In this document: positions 53,367-62,405 of the stretch, piece after piece
Position numbering within the stretch: position 1 is the first letter of the stretch
How the letters are laid out: each line of letters starts with the position of its first letter
Source of the DNA: DATKIY01 sp963726755
GTDB lineage: Bacteria; Actinomycetota; Actinomycetes; JAHEKZ01
Direction of reading: 5' to 3'
Length of the DNA stretch: 64,000 bases
Assembly: GCA_963726755.1 (NCBI GenBank)
Contig: CAVSDB010000001.1
Span: forward strand, 1,240,001-1,304,000
Notes under the pieces: model-generated
Seen by the model: the letters and a program-made list of their open reading frames with translations, nothing else
The model's database searches: none
Told to the model about the DNA's origin: nothing
Translations under genes and position numbers: made by a program

Positions 53367-54001
53367 TCAGCAGCCAACCGGGCGCCAACTGGCCAAGTAC
53401 CCTGGCCATCGTGCCCGATCCACCTTCTCGCGACACCGACGCGCCGTCGCGCGACTGCGATGACGCAACGGTGGGCATGGCCTTCGCAGACGGGGCTGAA
53501 TGGGCCATCGAGGAGGCGTACCGACGCTGGTCAAGCCTCGTGTTCACCGTTGCCGTGCGCGCAGTAGGTAACCGGGCTGACGCCGAGGACATCGTGCAGG
53601 TGGTGTTTGTTTCCGCCTGGCGGGGCCGAGCGAACTATCACCCGGATCGCGCTGCGCTGCCTGCGTGGCTCTTGGGCGTCACCAAGAACAAGATCGCAGA
53701 CCATTGGGCCGGCCGCGCTCGCGAGCAGCGTCGCGCCGATGCGGTCGCGGGTGCATCCGAAACGGTCTCTCCGACCGAAGAAGAGGTTGAGCAGATTACC
53801 GACCGGGTACTCCTCGCCGACGAACTAGCCCAGCTTGACGAGCCTCAGAGGAAGATCATGGAGCTCGCCTTCTACCAAGATCTGACGCACAGTCAGATTG
53901 CCAGTGTCTTGTCGCTTCCGATGGGAACCGTCAAGAGTCACATCAGAAGAAGCCTGGGACGGATGCGTACTCGATTGGAGGTGGACGGTGTCGGACTTTG
54001 A
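53363..54001 (+). CDS. ECF RNA polymerase sigma factor
   Basis: A 212-residue ECF sigma: region 2 with NRADAEDIVQVVFVSAWRGR, region 4 helix-turn-helix with YQDLTHSQIASVLSLPMGTV followed by KSHIRRSLGRMR. The ATG overlaps the sortase stop. It is co-encoded with its anti-sigma factor and with the sortase module, so it probably controls that module. Confidence 0.9.
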   Translation: MISSQPGANWPSTLAIVPDPPSRDTDAPSRDCDDATVGMAFADGAEWAIEEAYRRWSSLVFTVAVRAVGNRADAEDIVQVVFVSAWRGRANYHPDRAALPAWLLGVTKNKIADHWAGRAREQRRADAVAGASETVSPTEEEVEQITDRVLLADELAQLDEPQRKIMELAFYQDLTHSQIASVLSLPMGTVKSHIRRSLGRMRTRLEVDGVGL

Positions 54002-54758
54002 CCACCACCTGAGCGAGGACGATCTCGCGCTTGGGGCGCTCGGCGAACTGTTGCCACCGGAATCAACCGAGCACCTCTCCACTTGCCAGCACTGCTCGGC
54101 CGAGCTCGACGCCTACGCCAAGGTGGTCAACACCGCCCGCTCGATTGAGCCTGAGGACACATCTAGCGATCCATCCCCTGAGGTGTGGGCGCGAGTGAGC
54201 GACGAACTGGGGCTGGGTCAACAAGAATCCGACGTCTCGTCAACTCCCGACAATCTCGCTGTGCTTCGCCCCGGCGGAGCACGGTCGGAACCAGGGCACC
54301 GCCGTTGGCCGACGAGTCTGCTTGTCGCCGCATCGGTGATCGGGGTTGTGGCCGGTGGGGTCCTCGCCGCCGGTGGGAGTGCACTGTTCAACGACAACCA
54401 GCCGACGCCCATCGCCTCCGCATCGCCCGACGTCGTAGGTACCGCGTCGCTGGTCGCCCTACCCGATCATCAAGGCAGCGGTAAGGCCGAAATCATTCAA
54501 ACCTCCCGCGGTCCCGAGTTAATCGTTGACGTCGATTCGCTGACCCCATCTGACGGGTTCTATGAGGTTTGGCTGATCGACCCCAAGACGTTCCAGATGG
54601 TCGGGCTTGGCGCATTGAACAACAACTCTGGACGGTTCCCCATCCCTGATGGACTCGATCTGTCCAAGTACCGGGTGGTCGACGTATCGATCGAGCCCTA
54701 CGACGGAAACCCATTGCACTCCAAGGACTCGGTGGTGCGAGGCGAGATCTCCGCCTAA
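53988..54758 (+). CDS. Anti-sigma factor with ZAS motif and RskA-like outer domain
   Basis: A 256-residue membrane protein. The N-terminal zinc anti-sigma motif HLSTCQHC (Hx3Cx2C) follows LALGALGELLPPESTEHL; one membrane helix TSLLVAASVIGVVAGGVLAA is at about residue 105-125, and the outer domain (YEVWLIDPKTFQMVGLGALN) resembles RskA. GTG 53988 overlaps the sigma gene by 14 bases. It sequesters the preceding sigma factor. Confidence 0.9.
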   Translation: MSDFDHHLSEDDLALGALGELLPPESTEHLSTCQHCSAELDAYAKVVNTARSIEPEDTSSDPSPEVWARVSDELGLGQQESDVSSTPDNLAVLRPGGARSEPGHRRWPTSLLVAASVIGVVAGGVLAAGGSALFNDNQPTPIASASPDVVGTASLVALPDHQGSGKAEIIQTSRGPELIVDVDSLTPSDGFYEVWLIDPKTFQMVGLGALNNNSGRFPIPDGLDLSKYRVVDVSIEPYDGNPLHSKDSVVRGEISA

Positions 54759-54769
54759 CCCTTGCCCAG

Positions 54770-54868
54770 TTAGTCGAGGCGAACGTCGACAGGTGCTGAT
54801 GGGGCGACGCAGCCCATGATGAGCGCAACGGCCACGGTCGTCCTCGCGAGCAAGTGCCGTTTGGTCAT
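54770..54868 (-). CDS. Candidate small lipoprotein, 32 residues
   Basis: The ORF begins MTKRHLLARTTVAVALIMGC and ends VDVRLD. A positively charged start, a hydrophobic stretch and LIMGC as lipobox give a lipoprotein signal, but almost nothing follows the Cys. It could be a very small lipoprotein, or the leftover of a longer gene. There is no good ribosome site. It fills most of the 273-base gap between the anti-sigma gene and ctaA; the rest (54869-55031) shows only a weak TTGGATCCT/AGGGTCCAA inverted repeat. Confidence 0.3.
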   Translation of the reverse strand: MTKRHLLARTTVAVALIMGCVAPSAPVDVRLD

Positions 54869-55031
54869 CGCTGCGTTCGGTCAACAAGCGCTGGATCGAG
54901 TGTCCCTCATCGGCGCGACATCGGAAGCAACAACTTTGGATCCTAGGGGGCATATAGCGCCACTAAGGGTCCAATGTTGCCGAAGGGTTGGGCATTATTG
55001 AGGACGAATGGGCCCGGCCTACCCTTAGCCC

Positions 55032-56006
55032 GTGACGTCCGAGTTGGTGACCCCTGTCAACCGCCCAGCGTTGATGCTGGGACGTCGGGCGCGGTTGGTC
55101 CTGCTGGTCAACCTGTGCGCGCAAGTGGGCATCGTCGTGAGTGGTGGTCTTGTCCGCCTGACCGGGTCTGGTCTCGGTTGCCCGACGTGGCCCGAGTGCA
55201 CCGACGGCAGCATGGTTCCTGTTGCCAATCAGTCGCAGGGATTGCACAAGTTCGTCGAGTTCGGGAACCGGACCCTGACCTTCGCCGTACTCCTCATCTC
55301 GGTGGCCGCACTCATCGCGGTGCTGCGCCCCGCGCTCGCGCGCCGGTTCGGATCTCGCTGGGGAACCCCGGGCCCGACGCGTCGAAGTCTTGTCCTGCTG
55401 GCAAGCGGGGTTCTCGCCGGAATCTTCGGGCAAGCGCTCCTCGGTGGCATCACGGTGCTGCTCGACCTCAACCCCGCCACCGTCGCTGCGCACTTCCTGC
55501 TGTCGATGCTGATGATCGCCGCAGCGTTCACGCTCTATCGCCGTGCGTGCGAACCGGGCGACCTGCCATACCAAGAGGTGGTGAGGTCAGAGCTTCGGCT
55601 CGTAGCAGGGGTCATCGTTGGACTCGCCTTTCTCGTCCTGATCCTTGGCACGATGGTCACCGGCAGCGGACCGCACTCAGGGGACGCCGACGTCGTCGTT
55701 CGGTTCGGCTTCGATCCGCGAACGATCAGTTGGCTGCATTCGGACGTCGTGTTGCTGTTCGTCGGCCTGGCGCTGAGTTACACCCTTGGTGCCCGCCTCA
55801 CCAACGCACCGCGTGCAGCGCAACGTTCTGGCGTGCTTCTGCTCGGCGCATGCATGGTCCAAGGCGCCATCGGTTACATCCAGTTCTACAGCGGAGTCCC
55901 GATCGGACTGGTCTCGCTGCACATGCTTGGCGCCTGCCTAGTGTGGATCGCCTCGCTCAACGTTTATATGGGAACGCGCACCCGCGGCGCATCATTTGAG
56001 CGATAG
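55032..56006 (+). CDS. ctaA: Haem A synthase (COX15/CtaA)
   Basis: A 324-residue eight-helix membrane protein: GGLVRLTGSGLGCPTWPECT holds the conserved Cys pair, LHKFVEFGNRTLTF a haem-ligand His, and SLHMLGACLVWIASLN another. It oxidises haem O to haem A for cytochrome c oxidase. GTG start. Works with ctaB, 0.6 kb away on the other strand. Confidence 0.93.
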   Translation: MTSELVTPVNRPALMLGRRARLVLLVNLCAQVGIVVSGGLVRLTGSGLGCPTWPECTDGSMVPVANQSQGLHKFVEFGNRTLTFAVLLISVAALIAVLRPALARRFGSRWGTPGPTRRSLVLLASGVLAGIFGQALLGGITVLLDLNPATVAAHFLLSMLMIAAAFTLYRRACEPGDLPYQEVVRSELRLVAGVIVGLAFLVLILGTMVTGSGPHSGDADVVVRFGFDPRTISWLHSDVVLLFVGLALSYTLGARLTNAPRAAQRSGVLLLGACMVQGAIGYIQFYSGVPIGLVSLHMLGACLVWIASLNVYMGTRTRGASFER

Positions 56007-56009
56007 CCG

Positions 56010-56591
56010 TCAATTGTCGGACAGTCCAACCAGTTTGATCACGACGTGCGGCGTGCTCGGATCGTTAGTTGCTGTTGTGATGACGATCTGCTGATTGCGC
56101 CGAGCGACGTGATCTGCTCCAGCGGTGACAGTCTTGATTGTCTTGGTCAGTGCGCGCATCGTGGCTCGATCCGCCGCCCCAACCAGAACGTAGCCGCCGG
56201 CAGCGTTTGACCCCACCAATTGCGCGTTCGACGACTGACGCATGAATGCTGACTCGATTCGGTGACGCAGGGCCAGCGTCGCTGCCGTGGGGACCAACCC
56301 CCGCCGCAGTTCCAGGGGAGCTTGACGTTGCAACTTGGCGAGTATTGCGCCCTCCTCGCCAGACTTGAGATTCAGCACAGTCACCACGTATGTCGATCGG
56401 TCCGGATTGATTCTGGTCTCGACGAATCGGATACCCAACACGTGCTCAGCACGGTGGGTGATGCTGCTCGGCGATTCGATGTCAGCCACGTCGATCTTCG
56501 CTTGCGGTGATGCCTCGGGTATGTGTGAGGTGCACGACGCGGACACCAGGCAACTCACCACCAGAACTGCCAACACACCCACTCGAGCCAT
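56010..56591 (-). CDS. Putative lipoprotein of unknown function
   Basis: A 193-residue protein: an N-terminal signal MARVGVLAVLVVSCLVSASC with SASC as a possible lipobox, then a mainly alpha/beta body, for example YVVTVLNLKSGEEGAILAKL. No family is recognised. It is convergent with ctaA (3 bases apart). Confidence 0.65.
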   Translation of the reverse strand: MARVGVLAVLVVSCLVSASCTSHIPEASPQAKIDVADIESPSSITHRAEHVLGIRFVETRINPDRSTYVVTVLNLKSGEEGAILAKLQRQAPLELRRGLVPTAATLALRHRIESAFMRQSSNAQLVGSNAAGGYVLVGAADRATMRALTKTIKTVTAGADHVARRNQQIVITTATNDPSTPHVVIKLVGLSDN

Positions 56592-56641
56592 ATCCGTCTA
56601 TCGACTCGCCGCGGCCAAGACCTAACTTGTCTTCGGCCGAA

Positions 56642-57583
56642 CTAGAACGGCAGCAGCGGGTCTACGCCCACGGCGACGAATAGCAGCGTTAGATATGTGA
56701 TTGACCAGTGGAAGACGACCATCGGTCGCAGCAACTCATCCGGCACTCCGGCGCGCACCCGAGCCCGCAACCGGTACACCTCGAACAAGAAGATTGCGCC
56801 TAGACCGATCGCCACTGCGCCGTAGACCGCCGTCATTCCTGCGACCGGCCAAAGCGCCAGTGACGCTGCGACCATCGCCCACGAGTGACCAAGCATCCGG
56901 CGAACCACCACGCGCTGATCGGCAACCACGGGCAGCATGGGCACGCCGGCCGCGCGGTAGTCGTCCTTGAAACGCATTGCCAGTGCCCAGAAGTGCGGCG
57001 GGGTCCACCAGAAGACGACTAGGAACAGCAGTGCCGCTGACCACGACAGTGAGTCAGTGACGGCAGCCCAACCGATCAGCACGGGCATGCATCCAGCGAC
57101 GCCGCCCCAGACGATGTTCGACGGTGTCCGACGCTTTAGACCGAGGGTGTAGACCAACACATAGAACGCAATCGCGAACGCCGTCAGCCCCGTTGCGAGC
57201 ACGTTGACCCACGTCGCCATGATCGCCAGTGAAAACGCGGTGAGTACCAGACCGAAGACCAACGCACTCCGCGCCGAGACCTCATGGGTCGCTAGCGGAC
57301 GATGTCCGGTACGACGCATGATCTGATCGATGTCGCGATCGAGATAGCAGTTGAGCGCGTTAGCGGCTCCAGCCGCCAACGACCCGCCGACGAACGTCGC
57401 GAGCACCAGCCACTTACCGGGTACGCCGTCGGCGGCAAGGAACATCGTGGGGACCGTGGTTACCAACAACAACTCGATAATTCGAGGCTTGGTGAGACCG
57501 ACGTAAGCGCGGGTGGTGGCCCGCCAACTCGACCGATTCCGAGGAAGCGTCAGCGCCGCGGTGCCGGCGTCAACAGCGGTCAC
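56642..57583 (-). CDS. ctaB: Protohaem IX farnesyltransferase (haem O synthase)
   Basis: A 313-residue UbiA-family enzyme: NCYLDRDIDQIMRRTGHRPL is the first prenyl-diphosphate/Mg site and FWWTPPHFWALAMRFKDDYR the second, with LPVV after. It farnesylates haem B, first step to haem A. The GTG at 57583 with GAGG upstream is preferred to the longer frame to 57640. Confidence 0.93.
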   Translation of the reverse strand: MTAVDAGTAALTLPRNRSSWRATTRAYVGLTKPRIIELLLVTTVPTMFLAADGVPGKWLVLATFVGGSLAAGAANALNCYLDRDIDQIMRRTGHRPLATHEVSARSALVFGLVLTAFSLAIMATWVNVLATGLTAFAIAFYVLVYTLGLKRRTPSNIVWGGVAGCMPVLIGWAAVTDSLSWSAALLFLVVFWWTPPHFWALAMRFKDDYRAAGVPMLPVVADQRVVVRRMLGHSWAMVAASLALWPVAGMTAVYGAVAIGLGAIFLFEVYRLRARVRAGVPDELLRPMVVFHWSITYLTLLFVAVGVDPLLPF

Positions 57584-57740
57584 GGATACCTCTTCATGGG
57601 GGCTCAGGCCTTCGGGGCGCCCTGACCGGCGCGCTGTCATCCACTGTATCCCGGTAGGCTCGAAGACGTTCGTCGTACCCGGCGTATTGCCCGGTGCACG
57701 GCCTACGCCTGCAGCACCCCGTCGTGTCCACCTTCACATC

Positions 57741-59873
57741 GTGAGTCGCCTCGTGACCAACGCTCCCCTGTCCACCTCCGACTCCCCCGTCACCGCCGTC
57801 CACACCCCCGAGCTGCAATGGACCGACCTCGACCGGCGCGCGGTCGACACCTGTCGGGTCCTGGCTATGGACGCTGTTCAAAAGGTCGGGAACGGACACC
57901 CTGGGACGGCGATGAGCTTGGCCCCGGCCGCCTATCTGCTGTTCCAGCGTCACCTGCGTCACGACCCTGGCGCCCCTGACTGGATCGGGCGCGACCGATT
58001 CGTCCTGTCCATGGGGCATTCGAGCCTGACCCTGTACCTCCAACTCTTCATGAGCGGCTACGGCTTGACGCTCGAGGACCTCGAGGGACTGCGGACGTGG
58101 GGCAGCCTGACGCCGGGTCATCCCGAGCACGGCCACACCCTTGGAGTCGAGACGACGACCGGTCCCCTGGGCCAGGGCGTGGCGAACGCGGTCGGGATGG
58201 CCATGGCCGGACGTCGAGTACGAGGGATGCTCGACCCGGACGCACCCGCAGGTAGTAGCCCCTTCGACTGGAACGTGTGGGCGTTCGCCAGCGACGGCGA
58301 CCTGCAAGAGGGCATCAGCTCAGAAGCATCGTCATTCGCAGGGACTCAGCAGTTGGGGAACCTCACTTTGCTGTGGGATGACAACCGGATCTCGATCGAG
58401 GACAACACCCAGATTGCGTTCACCGAGGACGTCGCAGCGCGCTACCGCGCCTACGGCTGGCACGTGCAAGAAGTGGCCACGACCGAGGAAGGTGACGTAG
58501 ACGTTGTCGCGTTGGATCGCGCTTTCTCCGCGGCCCGCGACACGACAGATCGTCCATCGTTCATCCGACTGCGCACTCACATCGGCTGGCCGGCTCCGAA
58601 TAAGCAGGACACCGGTGCGGCTCATGGTGCAGCTCTCGGGGCCGATGAGGTGGCGGCCACCAAGACGATCCTCGGATTCGACCCTGAGCACAGCTTCGCT
58701 GTGGCCGACGACGTCTTGGCCCACGCTCGCGAGGTGAAGACTCGAGGTGCAGCCGCCCACCAGGCGTGGACGTCGACCTTTGAGTCATGGCAAGCACGCG
58801 AGCCAGGACGCGTCGCGCTGCAAGCCCGGCTGCAGGAACACCGGCTGCCGGACGGCTGGCAAGACGGACTACCGACCTTCGAGGTTGGTACCGCAATCGC
58901 GACCCGGTCCGCCTCCGGAAAGACATTGGCTGCGTTGGCTGATCCGCTGCCGGAACTTTGGGGCGGCTCAGCCGACCTAGCCGGCTCCAACAACACCACG
59001 ATGCCGGGCGAACCGTCCGCCCTCCCTGACGAACACCAGACCGCGATGTGGCAGGGCAACCCGTACGGCCGGACGCTGCACTTCGGCATTCGCGAACACG
59101 CGATGGGGGCGATCGGCAACGGCATCGCGCTTGAGGGCCATACCCGGCCCTACTTGGGAACGTTCTTGGTCTTCAGCGACTACATGCGCCCGTCGGTTCG
59201 GATGGCGGCAATCATGGGGCTGCCGGTTGTCTACGTCTGGACCCACGACTCCATCGGAGTCGGCGAGGACGGACCAACCCACCAGCCAATCGAGCACCTC
59301 GCGGCGTTACGTGCGATTCCCAACCTGTCGCTGGTGCGACCCGGGGACGCCAACGAAACGGTCGCCGCCTGGTGCGCCAGCCTCGAACATCGGACCGGAC
59401 CCATCGCTCTGGCGCTTACCCGCCAGAACCTGCCTGTCCTGGACGGCACCGCTGAACTGGCGCACGAGGGCGTAGCTCGAGGCGGTTACGTCTTGGTCGA
59501 CACCGACTCGACCCCGGACGCTGTGATCATCGCTACCGGCTCAGAGCTTCAGTTGGCGGTCACGGCAGCGGCTGATCTGGCTAAGACAGGTATCGCGGCA
59601 CGGGTGGTGTCGATGCCCTGCCTGGACTGGTTCGAATCGCAGCCCGCCGACTACCGCGATTCGGTGGTGCCGCCGAGCGTCCGCGCTCGCGTTGCTGTCG
59701 AGGCGGCCATTCCGTTGTCTTGGTGGCGCCTGGTCGGCGACGCCGGCGAAGTCGTTGGCATCGACCACTACGGAGCGTCGGCCGATGCGGCCACGCTCTT
59801 CGAGAAGTTCGGCTTCACCACTGAACATGTGGTTCAAGCAGTGCAGACGAGTGTGGAACGGAGTCGCGCATGA
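57741..59873 (+). CDS. tkt: Transketolase
   Basis: About 710 residues. Thiamine diphosphate-binding GHPGTAMSLAPAAYLLFQRH and WAFASDGDLQEGISSEASSF, the middle domain FGIREHAMGAIGNGIALEGH and THQPIEHLAALRAIP complete the fold. Of two in-frame GTG codons, 57741 and 57753, I use the first; neither has a strong ribosome site. It moves two-carbon units in the non-oxidative pentose phosphate branch. ATGA overlap with tal. Confidence 0.93.
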   Translation: MSRLVTNAPLSTSDSPVTAVHTPELQWTDLDRRAVDTCRVLAMDAVQKVGNGHPGTAMSLAPAAYLLFQRHLRHDPGAPDWIGRDRFVLSMGHSSLTLYLQLFMSGYGLTLEDLEGLRTWGSLTPGHPEHGHTLGVETTTGPLGQGVANAVGMAMAGRRVRGMLDPDAPAGSSPFDWNVWAFASDGDLQEGISSEASSFAGTQQLGNLTLLWDDNRISIEDNTQIAFTEDVAARYRAYGWHVQEVATTEEGDVDVVALDRAFSAARDTTDRPSFIRLRTHIGWPAPNKQDTGAAHGAALGADEVAATKTILGFDPEHSFAVADDVLAHAREVKTRGAAAHQAWTSTFESWQAREPGRVALQARLQEHRLPDGWQDGLPTFEVGTAIATRSASGKTLAALADPLPELWGGSADLAGSNNTTMPGEPSALPDEHQTAMWQGNPYGRTLHFGIREHAMGAIGNGIALEGHTRPYLGTFLVFSDYMRPSVRMAAIMGLPVVYVWTHDSIGVGEDGPTHQPIEHLAALRAIPNLSLVRPGDANETVAAWCASLEHRTGPIALALTRQNLPVLDGTAELAHEGVARGGYVLVDTDSTPDAVIIATGSELQLAVTAAADLAKTGIAARVVSMPCLDWFESQPADYRDSVVPPSVRARVAVEAAIPLSWWRLVGDAGEVVGIDHYGASADAATLFEKFGFTTEHVVQAVQTSVERSRA

Positions 59874-60976
59874 ATGGCTTGGCGGCGATCAGTGAACTGG
59901 GCGTATCGGTGTGGCTCGACGATCTGGGGCGGCACCGCATCCAGTCTGGCGAACTAGCGCAGTTGATCGCCGAGCGCCACGTCGTCGGCGTCACGACAAA
60001 CCCCTCCATCTTCGCTGCAGCTGTCGGTGACGGAGCCCAGTACGCCGAGCAGATCGCTTCCCTGACCAGCGCTGGCGCCGACGTCAACGCAGTCGTACGT
60101 GCGCTCACGGTCGATGACGTCCAGCAGGCTTGCGACGTGTTCGCCGGCGTTCACCGCGCATCGAATGGCAAGGATGGTCGCGTCTCGCTAGAAGTCGATC
60201 CCCGGCTGGCTGGCGACACCGATGCGACCGTGGCGGAAGCGCAAGCCTTGTGGCAAGCAGTCGACCGGCCAAATCTGATGATCAAGATTCCCGGGACGCC
60301 GCAAGGACTGCCAGCCATCACCGCAACGTTGGCTCGCGGCATCAGTGTCAACGTCACACTGATCTTCGGGCTCCCCCGCTACCGCGACGTCGTCGACGCA
60401 TGGCTGTCTGGGTTGGAGCAAGCACTCAAGGCTGGCCATGCGGTTTCCGACATCGCATCCGTGGCGTCATTCTTCATCAGCCGGTTCGACACCGCCGTCG
60501 ACAAGCGGCTCGACACGATCGACACTGATGCGGCGCGCGCGGTTCGAGGGGCATCCGCCATCGCCAACGCGCGCCTTGCGTACGCACACTTCCGCGACGT
60601 GCTGGAATCGCCTCGCTGGCGCGCGCTCGCCGTCGCCGGTGCTACTCCGCAACGACCACTGTGGGCCTCGACGAGCACGAAGGACCCAACGTTCGAAGAC
60701 ACCCGCTACGTCACCGAACTGGTCGCCGCCCAGACCGTCAACACCATGCCGCCTAAGACGCTCGAGGCGGTCTACGACCACGGGGTCGTGCACGGTGCGA
60801 CCATTGGCGAGCCAGCGGCGTCCCAGGTGGTCATGGACCAACTTGCCGAACTCGGCATCGACTATCGCGAGGTTGTCCAGCAACTTGAGGACGAGGGTGT
60901 CGCTGCCTTTGAGAAGTCTTGGCTCCAACTCATCGACTCTGTCGAGCAGGCAATGGCTGCTTCTCGTCAACAATGA
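59870..60976 (+). CDS. tal: Transaldolase (class with long chain)
   Basis: A 368-residue transaldolase. TTNPSIFAAAVGDGAQY is the N-terminal signature and the Schiff-base Lys lies in PNLMIKIPGTPQGLPAI. The C-terminal RPLWASTSTKDPTFEDTRYV is also typical. It transfers dihydroxyacetone units. Both ends overlap by four bases with tkt and the pgl-like gene. Confidence 0.93.
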   Translation: MNGLAAISELGVSVWLDDLGRHRIQSGELAQLIAERHVVGVTTNPSIFAAAVGDGAQYAEQIASLTSAGADVNAVVRALTVDDVQQACDVFAGVHRASNGKDGRVSLEVDPRLAGDTDATVAEAQALWQAVDRPNLMIKIPGTPQGLPAITATLARGISVNVTLIFGLPRYRDVVDAWLSGLEQALKAGHAVSDIASVASFFISRFDTAVDKRLDTIDTDAARAVRGASAIANARLAYAHFRDVLESPRWRALAVAGATPQRPLWASTSTKDPTFEDTRYVTELVAAQTVNTMPPKTLEAVYDHGVVHGATIGEPAASQVVMDQLAELGIDYREVVQQLEDEGVAAFEKSWLQLIDSVEQAMAASRQQ

Positions 60977-61642
60977 CGGCCCGCGAAGTCTTCGTCGTCC
61001 GCGACCGCAATCTTGCTGCTTGAAGCTGTCACCGCCCGCCTGGTTACCCACCTCGTCGAACTGCAAGCCACCGGAAGCCGGGCTTCCATGCTGGTATCGA
61101 GTGATTTGTTCACGCGAGACTTGGTCACGTCCCTGACCGAGCGTCCGGTCCGAGACATCGTCGCGTGGGACAAAGTGGATGTCTGGTGGAGCGATACGAG
61201 CTGGGCACACCCCAGTCACGACGACCAACTGATCGAGCAGTTCCAGGCGCTGAAGGTTCGTGACGAAGCGCTGCACCCGATGAAGTCCCGACGTCCCACC
61301 GGGCGGGCGTTGGACGCCGTCGCTGCCTATGCCGCCCAACTTGGTGAGGCGCTCAAACCCGGCGACCAGGGACCCATTCCCACGTTCGACGTTGCGTTGT
61401 TGCCAATCGGCATCAACGGTTCGGTCGCGGGACTGCACCCTCAGCGACCGACGCTGCACGACACCAGTCCGATTACCGTCGACCCACATTCACGCCAGAT
61501 CACGTTGACGCTGCCAGCGTTGAACAGCGTTCGTGAGGTCTGGTTGGTAGCGAGTGGCCAGGAGGTTTCGCCGGCAGTTGCTTCAGCGGTCGAAGGTAGT
61601 TGGCCCGACTCAGGTACCGGCGGGAGCGGTCTCGGGGGTTGA
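60973..61642 (+). pseudogene. 6-Phosphogluconolactonase homologue, degenerate and frameshifted
   Basis: ATG 60973 overlaps the tal stop; after 15 codons (TAREVFVVRDRNLAA) the frame hits a stop, and the family continuation LEAVTARLVTHLVELQATGS is one frame on, equivalent to one extra base near 61017. Beyond that the body follows 6PGL in order (DIVAWDKVDVWWSDTSW, FDVALLPIGINGSVAGLHPQ, ITLTLPALNSVREVWLVASG), but the usual GDER is replaced by SDTS and GxDGHxASLFP by GINGSVAGLHP. So activity is doubtful. zwf and opcA, normally between tal and pgl in actinobacteria, are absent. Confidence 0.7.
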
Positions 61643-61701
61643 CCGAACCTTGCTACTTGCTCGATGAGGGCGCAGCCGAGCGGTTGCCCTAGGGCTGGCG
61701 C

Positions 61702-62034
61702 TTACTTTCCGCGGAGCTTTGCGAGCGCCTCAGCCAGGATTGCCTCACCGTCGGCGTCTGACCTGCGCTCCTTCACGTAAGCAAGGTGGGTCTTGTAGGG
61801 CTCGTTCTTGGGTGCGTCGGGAGGGCTCTGCTTGTCCTGACCGGCGGGTAGCCCGCAACGTGGGCAGTCCCAGACTTCGGGCGGGTCGGCATCGTCAGCG
61901 AAACTCGGTCGAGACTCGTGACCCTGTGCGCACCAGTAGGAGATGTGCTGTCGTGGTGCTGGCTCGCCGCGCTCGGCCTCGCCCATGGGGCCGGCGCCAA
62001 CACGACTGCCACGAATGGCGCTGCCACTAGCCAT
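61702..62034 (-). CDS. rbpA: RNA polymerase-binding protein RbpA
   Basis: A 110-residue RbpA: start MASGSAIRGSRVGAGP, a zinc-binding core ISYWCAQGHESRPSFADDAD then WDCPRCGLPAG, and a C-terminal sigma-interacting tail KTHLAYVKERRSDADGEAIL. It stabilises sigma-A open complexes and is confined to actinobacteria. The start at ATG 62034 matches the family; the frame to 62100 is longer than needed. Confidence 0.95.
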   Translation of the reverse strand: MASGSAIRGSRVGAGPMGEAERGEPAPRQHISYWCAQGHESRPSFADDADPPEVWDCPRCGLPAGQDKQSPPDAPKNEPYKTHLAYVKERRSDADGEAILAEALAKLRGK

Positions 62035-62071
62035 CAGATGCACGCTCCTGTCGAGCCTAGGAAGAGTTTCA

Positions 62072-62308
62072 TTAGTCGAGCAGCAATCCAAGACCGACAA
62101 CGCAGGCGAACCAGACGAGCCCGAACGCGATCGTCATGCGGTCGAGGTTGCGCTCGACGACGTTCGAGCCACCCAGCGAAGAACTGAATCCACCGCCGAA
62201 CATGTCGGAGAGGCCACCGCCTTTGCCCTTGTGCAACAGCACCAGGGCAATCAAAGCCAAGCTGCAGATGTTCACCAGCACCAGCAGCCCGATCTCGACG
62301 GCACTCAC
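62072..62308 (-). CDS. secG: Preprotein translocase subunit SecG
   Basis: A 78-residue protein with two membrane helices, IGLLVLVNICSLALIALVLL and FGLVWFACVVGLGLLLD, joined by the SecG loop HKGKGGGLSDMFGGGFSSSL. It forms the SecYEG channel. The position between tpiA and rbpA is conserved in actinobacteria. Confidence 0.93.
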   Translation of the reverse strand: MSAVEIGLLVLVNICSLALIALVLLHKGKGGGLSDMFGGGFSSSLGGSNVVERNLDRMTIAFGLVWFACVVGLGLLLD

Positions 62309-62405
62309 TCGAACTCACTCTCCCTTGACGGCGCGCGCACCCCTGAAAACGCGCGCAACCCCCCAAGGATACGCAGACCCTCAGCCAATGGCCCCCTGGG
62401 GCAGA

